This document shows, one piece after another, positions 9,491 through 17,349 of a DNA stretch of 64,000 nt. Under the pieces are notes generated by a model, which had not been told where the DNA came from, made no database searches, and saw nothing but the letters and a program-made list of their open reading frames with translations. The stretch is from Oceanicoccus sp. GTDB lineage: Bacteria; Pseudomonadota; Gammaproteobacteria; Pseudomonadales; Dasaniaceae. The DNA lies in assembly GCF_029238675.1 (NCBI RefSeq), contig NZ_JAQWFR010000004.1, forward strand, positions 1-64,000, in the 5' to 3' direction. The position numbers and the translations under genes are program-made. How positions within the stretch are numbered: the stretch's first letter is position 1; every line of letters begins with the position of its first letter.

Positions 9491-10312
9491 TTAGATCAGT
9501 GTCGGAGTACGCTTAAAGTCTCTCCGATACAGTTTAACCGCACGACGCTCAACAGCACGTAAAAAGTCATGGTGCTGGCTGAATATATCCTTAAGCGGCA
9601 TTTGATAATAGGCTCGCAAAAACCGATAGACATCACCCCTTGTCAGGCCGATATCCAACGCTGAAAAATAAATACTACCTACATCTTTTACCCACCAACG
9701 CCTGGGCACTTGCTGGCGTATTTGTGCACGATGCAAGTCCACGATGAACAGACGGATTTTTTCCTTATCGGTAAAAGCTTCACCCGATGAGATATCTAAA
9801 AGAAAATGACAGATATAGAGGTCGCGATGGTTAATGCCATGGTTATGCATCGTGCTGGCAACTTCGGCAACTTTCTCAATGATGGCTTTTTTATGACTAA
9901 ACGCCGGAGGTTTTTCAGGCCATTGTTCAGCATATTGAGCCAGGCTTAAAGTGTCTGTCAGTTCTTCGGTAATAATAAATGACTGCTCTGCTGCCGGGTT
10001 ATAACCGCGTTTTCCATAGGCCACTGCGGTTAATGTATCCAGCCCTAGCTGGTGTAATTTTTTTATCGCCAACCATTCGTTGCTAGCGCCGGTAATCGGC
10101 AGCCTTAGTTGTAATAGGTTTTTTATGACTTCTTGCCAGCCAATACCCTCATGCAACTTCACGTAAAAACCTTCACCGTTGATCTTAAAGCACTGGGTGG
10201 TTCTTCCCTCTTTTGAACGGACTACCTTGCCTTTTATAGCTTTGATTTTTTCAAAAGGGTCTGCGTTACCCAGCCAATCTCGAATCACCTGTGAGTCAAT
10301 AATCAATGGCAT
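9491..10312 (-). CDS. waaP: LPS core heptose(I) kinase WaaP/RfaP
   Basis: Cytoplasmic kinase that adds phosphate to the first heptose of the LPS core, important for outer-membrane stability. The 273-residue protein follows the E. coli RfaP plan throughout: NADPFEKIKAIKGKVVR near the start, IKNLLQLRLPITGASNEW (63-80), the catalytic loop INHRDLYICHF (160-170) and VDLHRAQIR (191-199). The ATG at 10312 overlaps the waaG stop by 10 bp, indicating coupled translation. This is the conserved waaG-waaP order of Pseudomonas and relatives. Confidence 0.95.
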   Translation of the reverse strand: MPLIIDSQVIRDWLGNADPFEKIKAIKGKVVRSKEGRTTQCFKINGEGFYVKLHEGIGWQEVIKNLLQLRLPITGASNEWLAIKKLHQLGLDTLTAVAYGKRGYNPAAEQSFIITEELTDTLSLAQYAEQWPEKPPAFSHKKAIIEKVAEVASTMHNHGINHRDLYICHFLLDISSGEAFTDKEKIRLFIVDLHRAQIRQQVPRRWWVKDVGSIYFSALDIGLTRGDVYRFLRAYYQMPLKDIFSQHHDFLRAVERRAVKLYRRDFKRTPTLI

Positions 10313-11430
10313 CGCTTCACTCCAATAGCTTCGATTTTTTCTGCGATCCGTAACGGGCGTGAATAGATATCCGCTGACTGCGCAAAGTCAGCACACCGTG
10401 TACGCCAATCAACTGGATCTACCATTAACTTAGCTAATTGTTGATTCATTGTAGTTTGATTAAAGGGCTCAGGAGTTACTGCGCCCAGATTATTGTCTTC
10501 GATATAAAAAGCATAGCCACAGATACCACTACAAATAACGGGCAACCCAGCGACCACTGCTTCTAATAATACGTTGCCAGTATTTTCCAAGTAAGCCGGA
10601 TGCGCCAAACAGTTCGCTGCAAATAATAATTCAGGAACGTCATCACGTTGCCCAACAAACAGCACCCTATCACGAATGCCCAGCTTTGCCGCTAACGTCT
10701 CATAATCTTTGCTGCGCTTATCGCGGCCTATCACTAACACTTTTAAAGTGGCCTTCTGGTCCGCTGGAAGTGCTGCCGCCGCTTTTAACAAGCGGTCTAG
10801 TCCTTTTCTTTTATAATCTGAACCAAGAAAGGCAATCACTTTTTCTTCGGGTGCAATATCCAGCTCTTGTCGAATTCGCACTGCTTGCTGGTCACTCTCT
10901 GCGGTTCTCACTCGGGTCCGACTAATACCCGGGGGCATTAGATGCATGCGTACAAAGGGCGTTGAGTAGTAGCGATTAAACGCGTCGCCCTGGTCTGCTG
11001 ATAACAACAGAACTTCAGTCTTGGAATCTTTGGCGAATACAGCGCGCTCATAACGAATAGACCATCGGCTGCGAGGCGATAAGCGGTATAGCCAACTTTT
11101 GTCTTCAAAGGCTTTTGCCGCAAAACAAGTGTCGGCACAATAATAAATATCCAAACCCGGCATTTTATTAAAACCCACTACGATATCGGCGGGTTTTCTT
11201 TTCAGCTCCTGCTGTAATAGCTTATAAAAATGTTTGTTGTAACCATGATTGGTAACGCCCGAGGCTGCAAGCAAGGTCACTGATAAATTGGCCGGACACT
11301 CCCCCTCCCACTCACCGGTGTACACGGTAATATCATGGCCACGTTTTAACAGTTCTTCGCTAATAGCTAAAAAATTTCTCTGCAAACCACCATAGGGAAA
11401 ATATTTATACAGGCACAATGCAATCTTCAT
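10303..11430 (-). CDS. waaG: LPS core glucosyltransferase I WaaG (GT4)
   Basis: Retaining GT4 glycosyltransferase that adds the first hexose to heptose II of the LPS core, at the inner-membrane face. The 375-residue protein opens with KIALCLYKYFPYGGLQRNF, as in WaaG, and has VVGFNKMPGLDIYY in the N-terminal domain. The C-terminal domain has FLGSDYKRKGLDRLL and the E-x7-E motif in LENTGNVLLEAV, then GLPVICSGICGY. The ATG at 11430 overlaps the upstream acyltransferase stop in a TAATG arrangement, so it was preferred to a TTG two codons earlier. It overlaps waaP by 10 bp. Confidence 0.95.
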   Translation of the reverse strand: MKIALCLYKYFPYGGLQRNFLAISEELLKRGHDITVYTGEWEGECPANLSVTLLAASGVTNHGYNKHFYKLLQQELKRKPADIVVGFNKMPGLDIYYCADTCFAAKAFEDKSWLYRLSPRSRWSIRYERAVFAKDSKTEVLLLSADQGDAFNRYYSTPFVRMHLMPPGISRTRVRTAESDQQAVRIRQELDIAPEEKVIAFLGSDYKRKGLDRLLKAAAALPADQKATLKVLVIGRDKRSKDYETLAAKLGIRDRVLFVGQRDDVPELLFAANCLAHPAYLENTGNVLLEAVVAGLPVICSGICGYAFYIEDNNLGAVTPEPFNQTTMNQQLAKLMVDPVDWRTRCADFAQSADIYSRPLRIAEKIEAIGVKRCH

Positions 11431-12362
11431 TAGCAACCCGCCGCTTTATACAATTTTTGATTGCCATCGGGCTGGGTTTTAAAGCGCTTATGTACCCACA
11501 TATATTGCTCGGGCGCTTTACGAATGGCCTGTTCCAGCGTTTGATTAACTAACTCAGCATCGCGGGTTTCATCCCCTGAAGGAAACTCAGGCATCGCTGT
11601 TATTTCCATGGTGTAACCGGCATTATCTTTATTGCGATAATGGGCCAGCATCAAGATGGGTGAATTATTTAATCGCACCATTTTTGAGGTGGCTACAATG
11701 GTCGCTGCCGTCTGGCCAAAAAACGGTACAAAAACTGCACCCTTATTGCCAAAGTCCTGGTCTGGCGCATACCAGACACAGCGGTTTTTTCTAAGGTCGC
11801 GTAGTAGCTCGCGGAATTTTTTTCGGTCTACCACTTTGGTAAAGCGCGAGCGTTTTTTGCAAATCCAATAATCCATTAAGGCATTATTATGGGGGCGATA
11901 AACACAATCAAAGGGCTTGCCGTAAAAAGACAGTAATAAGCCGCCTAAATCTAAGGTACTAAAATGGCCGCCTAGTAGAATCACGCCCCGCTCTTGTTTC
12001 AACGCTTCTTCTAGCAGTTCGAAACCTACAAAGGTGGTTCGGTTTTCGATACTTTGCCGGTTGCCCCAATAGGCCCAGGCCGTTTCTATAAAACCGATAG
12101 CATTGGCTTTAAAAATATCTTTAACGAGTTTAGTTTGTTCGCTGGCTGTCAGTTCTTTAAAACAGAGGGCGATATTCACGTCTGTCACTCGTCGGCGTTT
12201 TGTCGCTAAGCGATATAGCAGTGAGCCTAATCCACTGCCCACTGCAAGGCCCGCCTTAAAAGGTAATAGCGCGATTAAACGCATCAACAATAAAAGCAGC
12301 CAGGTCGGCCAATAGCCGGGGGCTAGAAAATCTGACCACTGTGGGTCGAGTGGGCGACTCAT
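11430..12362 (-). CDS. Lipid A biosynthesis acyltransferase, LpxL/HtrB family
   Basis: A 310-residue inner-membrane acyltransferase of the LpxL/LpxM family, which transfers secondary acyl chains to Kdo-lipid A. It has the H-x4-D catalytic motif in GGHFSTLDLGG near residue 131, WYAPDQDFG as in LpxL, and the C-terminal YMWVHKRFKT block. One hydrophobic N-terminal segment follows APGYWPTWLL. The frame is open 18 codons further upstream, but the ATG at 12362 forms an ATGA overlap with the waaF stop and gives the family's usual length. In Pseudomonas this position between waaF and waaG holds waaC instead. Confidence 0.92.
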   Translation of the reverse strand: MSRPLDPQWSDFLAPGYWPTWLLLLLMRLIALLPFKAGLAVGSGLGSLLYRLATKRRRVTDVNIALCFKELTASEQTKLVKDIFKANAIGFIETAWAYWGNRQSIENRTTFVGFELLEEALKQERGVILLGGHFSTLDLGGLLLSFYGKPFDCVYRPHNNALMDYWICKKRSRFTKVVDRKKFRELLRDLRKNRCVWYAPDQDFGNKGAVFVPFFGQTAATIVATSKMVRLNNSPILMLAHYRNKDNAGYTMEITAMPEFPSGDETRDAELVNQTLEQAIRKAPEQYMWVHKRFKTQPDGNQKLYKAAGC

Positions 12363-13393
12363 AGCAATGTGTCCAATGCTGTAATCACACGCTGCGGCGA
12401 CAAGTCTTTTAAACAATGCATCTGCCTGTCTTTAAGTGGGCACTCCCGCTGGAAACAGGGGCCGCACTCCACCGCCATTTTTTCTACCGCGACATTGTCG
12501 CTCAGTGGCGGCGTAAAGTCCGGGGAGGTTGAGCCATAAACTACTACCATTGGCCGGGCTAAAGCGGCGGCAACATGCATAAGGCCGGAGTCATTACTGA
12601 CCACGGCGGAAGCGGCGGATAGTATATCAACGGCCTCGGCTAATTCGGTTTCTCCTGCTAAATTAATGCAGGCGTTTTTCTGCTTTTCAGGTAGCAATGC
12701 AATTATGGATTCGGTCACGTCTATATCATTGGCGGAACCAAACAGAGCCACCTGCCAGCCGCGATCAATAAAGGATTGCGCGACGGCGGCATAATGATTT
12801 TCTGGCCAGCGTTTTGCGGGGCCAAACTCTGCACCTGGACATAAGGCAATAAAGGGTTGCTGGTTAAAACCGTAGCGTTGCAGTAACCCGGCAACACGGG
12901 ATGAATCGACCACTAAGGACGGTCTTGGTAACTCATCGGGCAACGGTGTAAAGGGTTTATGGGCCAGGGCCACAAAACGTTGCACCATTAATGGGTAGTC
13001 AGATTTTTTTAGTAAGCGAATATCGTTTAACAAACCATAACGCATTTCACCCCGCCAACCGGTACGCTCTGGAATTTTTGCAAGCCAGGGGACTAGTGCT
13101 GATTTTAACGAGTTGGGTAATAGAATGGCTTGATCGTATTGCTCGGCTTGCAGGCTTGTGGCTAACTCAAAACGCACACTTAAATTGAGTTTGCCATGGC
13201 CTACCGGCATCGCTATTCCCTTGCGCACTTCTGGCATGCGCTCAAGAATGGCTAAGCTCCATGCTGGAGCCAGGACATCAATAGAACTATCTGGGTGTTG
13301 CTGTTTCAAGGCAATAAATAAAGATTGCGCCATTACCATATCGCCAACCCAGGACGGGCCAACGATAAGGATTTTTTTGGGGCTGGATGTCAT
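12359..13393 (-). CDS. waaF: ADP-heptose:LPS heptosyltransferase II WaaF
   Basis: GT9 enzyme that adds the second L-glycero-D-manno-heptose to the inner core. The 344 residues follow WaaF closely: ILIVGPSWVGDMVMAQSL at the start, VLAPAWSLAILERMPEV, LPNSLKSALVPWLA, RTGWRGEMRYGLLND, then the nucleotide-sugar loop LCPGAEFGPAKRWPENHY and VSNDSGLMHVAAAL. It starts 7 bp after the ilvE stop and overlaps the acyltransferase by 4 bp, so it belongs to the ilvE-waa transcription unit. Confidence 0.96.
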   Translation of the reverse strand: MTSSPKKILIVGPSWVGDMVMAQSLFIALKQQHPDSSIDVLAPAWSLAILERMPEVRKGIAMPVGHGKLNLSVRFELATSLQAEQYDQAILLPNSLKSALVPWLAKIPERTGWRGEMRYGLLNDIRLLKKSDYPLMVQRFVALAHKPFTPLPDELPRPSLVVDSSRVAGLLQRYGFNQQPFIALCPGAEFGPAKRWPENHYAAVAQSFIDRGWQVALFGSANDIDVTESIIALLPEKQKNACINLAGETELAEAVDILSAASAVVSNDSGLMHVAAALARPMVVVYGSTSPDFTPPLSDNVAVEKMAVECGPCFQRECPLKDRQMHCLKDLSPQRVITALDTLL

Positions 13394-13399
13394 AGGGGC

Positions 13400-14323
13400 T
13401 TAAACCGGAGCCAGCCAATCCATATTTTGCTCACGACGACCTTTAACCGCATCGAAGTACATGGTCTGCATCTGTTCAGTAATCGGGCCGCGACCACCTT
13501 CACCAATCAAACGGCCATCCAATTCACGGATCGGCAATACTTCTGCTGCGGTGCCGGTGAAAAATGCTTCATCGGCCACATAGACTTCATCGCGGGTAAT
13601 ACGCTTTTCCCTGACCTCGTAACCCAACTCTTCAGCAAAAGAAAAAATGGTATTGCGGGTTATGCCATCTAAACAGCTGGTTAACTCCGGCGTAAAAATA
13701 ATGCCGTTGCGAACAATAAAGATATTCTCGCCACTGCCTTCGGCAACATAGCCTTCATTATCTAATAGCAGCGCTTCTTCACAGCCACTGTCCAGAGCTT
13801 CTTTTAGTGCCAACATCGAGTTGATGTAGTGGCCATTGGCTTTGGCTTTACACATGGAGATATTGACGTGATGGCGAGTATAGGAAGAGGTGCGCACTTT
13901 AATGCCCTGCTCTTTAGCCTCTGGCGACATATAAGAAGGCCACTCCCAGGCAGCAACAATGACATGGGATTTTAAGTTATCGGCACGCAAGCCCATACCT
14001 TCTGACCCATAAAAGCACATGGGACGAAGATAGCCTTCCTCTAAATTATTTTCGCGTACTACCGCTCTTTGCGCTTCATTAATGGTTTCTTTGTCGAAGG
14101 GCATGGTCATATTCAAAATATGGGCACTGCGAAACAGGCGGTCGGTATGCTCCTGTAACTTGAAAATACAGGTGCCGTTATTCTGCGTGTGATAAGCGCG
14201 CACGCCTTCAAACACGCCCAAACCATAGTGGAGGGTGTGGGTCAGCACATGGACTTTGGCATCGCGCCAGGGCACCATTTCACCATCAAACCAGATAACA
14301 CCATCGCGGTCAGCCATGGACAT
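13400..14323 (-). CDS. ilvE: Branched-chain amino acid aminotransferase IlvE
   Basis: PLP enzyme of fold type IV that performs the last step of valine, leucine and isoleucine synthesis. The 307-residue protein has VIWFDGEMVPWRDAKVHVL at the N-terminus, the PLP lysine region MCKAKANGHYINSMLALKEA (Lys near 157), EALLLDNEGYVAEGSGENIF and the cofactor phosphate region LDGITRNTI. AAGGAG precedes the ATG at 14323. It lies between glnE and waaF, the same order as in Pseudomonas, and is probably the first gene of the waa run or cotranscribed with glnE. Confidence 0.96.
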   Translation of the reverse strand: MSMADRDGVIWFDGEMVPWRDAKVHVLTHTLHYGLGVFEGVRAYHTQNNGTCIFKLQEHTDRLFRSAHILNMTMPFDKETINEAQRAVVRENNLEEGYLRPMCFYGSEGMGLRADNLKSHVIVAAWEWPSYMSPEAKEQGIKVRTSSYTRHHVNISMCKAKANGHYINSMLALKEALDSGCEEALLLDNEGYVAEGSGENIFIVRNGIIFTPELTSCLDGITRNTIFSFAEELGYEVREKRITRDEVYVADEAFFTGTAAEVLPIRELDGRLIGEGGRGPITEQMQTMYFDAVKGRREQNMDWLAPV

Positions 14324-14398
14324 AACAAACTCCTTACAACGTCAAATCGTTTTTATTGCTTCTATATATTCTGTTTACTTAAGCTATCAAGCATCAGC

Positions 14399-17323
14399 CT
14401 ATCGCCTGCAGCCTATCACCTGCAACCATAAGGTCACCACCGCCTGGCGGTGCCGGGCAAAATCCGCCAGGGGCACTTCGCTGGGTTGCTGCTGCAAACT
14501 CAAGCGGTGTGCGTGGGCGCGGTATGCCTTGTAAGCTTCCGTTAGGGCCTCCGCCTCAGCGATGGAAAATAGCCCCTGTTGTTGTAGGGCCTCCAGTATT
14601 CGGATGTTGTCCGTATATACTGCTAATGCGGGGTGTTGGTGTGACCAAGCCAGAACCGCGTATTGCACCATAAATTCGATGTCGACGATAGCTCCAGTGC
14701 CATGTTTGAGGTGAAAAATTGGCGGATCGGCCTGTTCCAGCCCCTTTGGCAGCAAATGATCGCGCATCTTTTCCCGCATGGCGCCAACTTGCTTCTTTAA
14801 TTGGTCCTCATCACGGTGCTGGCACAGCAGTTCAACTCTTAAGGCTTCAAAGGTCTGGGAGAGCTGTTTATCTCCGGCCACCACCCGCGCTCGCACCAAA
14901 GCCTGGTGCTCCCAGGTCCAGGCATCTTGCTTTTGATAGGTTTCAAAGGCGCTTAAGGAAGTAACCAATAGACCCGATGTGCCGGAGGGCCGCAGCCGCA
15001 TATCCACCTCATAGAGCATGCCGGAGGGGGTCTGGGCGGTCATAATATGGATCATGCGCTGGCCTAGACGGGTAAAAAACATCCCGTTATCAATGGGGCG
15101 GTCGCCGTCGGTGGACAGGCCCGAGGCCGCATTATGGATAAAGACCAGGTCTAAATCAGAGCCGTGGCCCAGCTCGATGCCCCCCAGCTTGCCGTAGCCG
15201 ACAATAATAAAGTCTTTATCGCAGGCCACCCCCTTGGATTTTTGGGGGCGGCCATGTTTGGCCACCAGGTTACTCCAGGCCAGCTCCAGCACATGTTCAA
15301 GTACAACTTCGGCGATCATGGTCAGATAGTCACTGACTTTCATTAAGGGTAATTTGCCGATGACTTCTGCGGCGGAAATGTGTAGTTGATGGGCCTGTTT
15401 AAAATAACGCAGGCCATCCATATGCGCTTCCAGGTCATCCCAGGCTACGCGCAGCAGGTGTTGTTGCAACTCTGCGCGCAGCTTGTCTTTTTCCGGAACC
15501 TGGTAGAGAGTTCGAGTATCTAATAGCTCATCTAACAGTACCGGTTGGGTGGCGAGTTTTTCTGCAATCCAGGGGCTGGCCGAGCAAAGAATAACCAACT
15601 GCTTTAATGCGTTTGGGTTTTCTACTAGCAGTACTAGATAGGCCGAACGCCGCAATACGGATTCGACCAGGGGAACAATGCGCAATAGTGTCGCGGAGGG
15701 GCTTGCAGTATTAGCTACGGCCTGAAGTAACAGGGGAATAAATTGATCGAGACGCTCGCGGCTAACCGCTTGCATTCGCTGTACTGTGCGATCTTTTTGT
15801 AAACGTTGCAATTGGGTGAGTACTGCCTGGCCATCTTCATGTCCCGCTTCGGCTAGATAGGCCAGGACTTGATCGTTGTCGTTGTCGCTATCGGCTAACC
15901 AAACCGTATCCCAGTTTGAGGGTTTATCCATGGCGACGGCTTCCTTGTCATCGGCAATAATTTGCTGGAAGTGTTTGCTAACGTTGTTTCTGTGTTTCGT
16001 TAATGCCGCAATAAAATCTGGCCATTGTCGAAAGCCTAACACCATGGCCAGGGCGGCCTGGGGTAAATGATCTATTGGCAGCGTTTGTGTTTGTTGATCG
16101 TTAAAAGCTTGAATGCCGTGTTCGGTATTTCGCAGAAAGAGATAGGCGGCCTGTAATTCTTCTACGGCTTTTACCGGCATCGTGTTTTGTTCCGCCAGGA
16201 CCGTTAACACTGTTTGTACACGACGTTCTTGTAGCTCCAGCTCTCGGCCACCACGTATTAGTTGAAAACACTGGGCAATAAATTCAATGTCCCGAATACC
16301 GCCGGGGCCCAGCTTTACGTCATTGTCTAAACGCCGGCGCTTTACTTCCTGCTGTATCATTTTTTTCATGGAGCGCAATGATTCAAAGGCTGAGAAATCT
16401 ACATAACGGCGGTAGGTAAAGGGCCGTAGTACATTCATTAATTGCCCGGCAGCCTTCGCCTCACCGGCAATCACCCTGGCCTTGATCATCGCATAGCGTT
16501 CCCAGTCACGGCCTTGATCCTGATAGTACTCTTCCATGGCGCCTAAACTTAATACCAGTGCACCACTTTCACCATAGGGCCGCAGCCGCATATCGACACG
16601 GAACACAAAACCATCAACCGTCATCTGGTCAATAGATTGAATCAGCTTTCTTGCAACACGGGTAAAAAACTCACCATTGTCCTGGGGGTTTTTCTTGTGA
16701 TCGGTTTCTCCGCGACGGGGGTAACAAAACATTAAATCGATATCAGAAGAGAGATTTAATTCCCGGGCACCCAGTTTGCCCATACCGATAACCATCATTT
16801 TTTGTTCTGTGGAAATACTATTAATGATGGCCATGGGGCGGCCATATAATTTGACAAGATTGTTATGATGGAAATCCAATGCCTGTTGAATGCTGGCTTC
16901 AGCCAGCAGAGAAATATCCCGGGTTGTTTCTTCAAGGTCGGCCAGACGGTTGATATCACGCCAAATAATGCGCAGCATTTCCTGGTTGCGGTTAAGGCGT
17001 AATTGGCTGTCTAGCTCTTTAGGGTTGCTAGTATGGACAAGCCGATGGGAAAGGTTATTCTGAATGGATGCTTTGGTATAGGTGGTTTTTAAGTTATTGC
17101 TATCAACCAACTCACGAAATAGTAGCGGCTTGCGGCAACAAAGATCAAAGGCATACTGGCTACCGCACCATACTCTATCTAACTGCTCTGAAAATTTTTT
17201 ATCCGCTACACACTGTTCAAACCACGCAAGATAATCGGGGTTGGTGCTAGTAAATTGCTGCCTGTTTTGGTTGATTTGCTCCGACAATAATGCCGGAAAA
17301 TCGGCGGGCGACAATACCTTCAT
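14399..17323 (-). CDS. glnE: Bifunctional glutamine synthetase adenylyltransferase/deadenylylase GlnE
   Basis: Controls glutamine synthetase by adding and removing AMP, responding to PII and glutamine. The 974-residue protein carries the two nucleotidyltransferase domains expected: LSSDIDLMFCYP near residue 190 (deadenylylase half) and GHGSDLDLVFIHN near 720 (adenylylase half). Each is followed by a VDMRLRPYG or VDMRLRPSG block and an HD-like regulatory helix bundle. The frame is open for 36 more codons upstream, but these have no family counterpart and run into the preceding gene's stop. The ATG at 17323 gives a length close to the E. coli protein (946). Confidence 0.95.
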   Translation of the reverse strand: MKVLSPADFPALLSEQINQNRQQFTSTNPDYLAWFEQCVADKKFSEQLDRVWCGSQYAFDLCCRKPLLFRELVDSNNLKTTYTKASIQNNLSHRLVHTSNPKELDSQLRLNRNQEMLRIIWRDINRLADLEETTRDISLLAEASIQQALDFHHNNLVKLYGRPMAIINSISTEQKMMVIGMGKLGARELNLSSDIDLMFCYPRRGETDHKKNPQDNGEFFTRVARKLIQSIDQMTVDGFVFRVDMRLRPYGESGALVLSLGAMEEYYQDQGRDWERYAMIKARVIAGEAKAAGQLMNVLRPFTYRRYVDFSAFESLRSMKKMIQQEVKRRRLDNDVKLGPGGIRDIEFIAQCFQLIRGGRELELQERRVQTVLTVLAEQNTMPVKAVEELQAAYLFLRNTEHGIQAFNDQQTQTLPIDHLPQAALAMVLGFRQWPDFIAALTKHRNNVSKHFQQIIADDKEAVAMDKPSNWDTVWLADSDNDNDQVLAYLAEAGHEDGQAVLTQLQRLQKDRTVQRMQAVSRERLDQFIPLLLQAVANTASPSATLLRIVPLVESVLRRSAYLVLLVENPNALKQLVILCSASPWIAEKLATQPVLLDELLDTRTLYQVPEKDKLRAELQQHLLRVAWDDLEAHMDGLRYFKQAHQLHISAAEVIGKLPLMKVSDYLTMIAEVVLEHVLELAWSNLVAKHGRPQKSKGVACDKDFIIVGYGKLGGIELGHGSDLDLVFIHNAASGLSTDGDRPIDNGMFFTRLGQRMIHIMTAQTPSGMLYEVDMRLRPSGTSGLLVTSLSAFETYQKQDAWTWEHQALVRARVVAGDKQLSQTFEALRVELLCQHRDEDQLKKQVGAMREKMRDHLLPKGLEQADPPIFHLKHGTGAIVDIEFMVQYAVLAWSHQHPALAVYTDNIRILEALQQQGLFSIAEAEALTEAYKAYRAHAHRLSLQQQPSEVPLADFARHRQAVVTLWLQVIGCRR

Positions 17324-17349
17324 GGTTTTTCTCGACGTAAGCTGGGTCT

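Noticed and set aside
13325-13672. 115-codon plus-strand ORF over waaF and ilvE
   Set aside because: Antisense shadow of conserved coding sequence; no protein features of its own.
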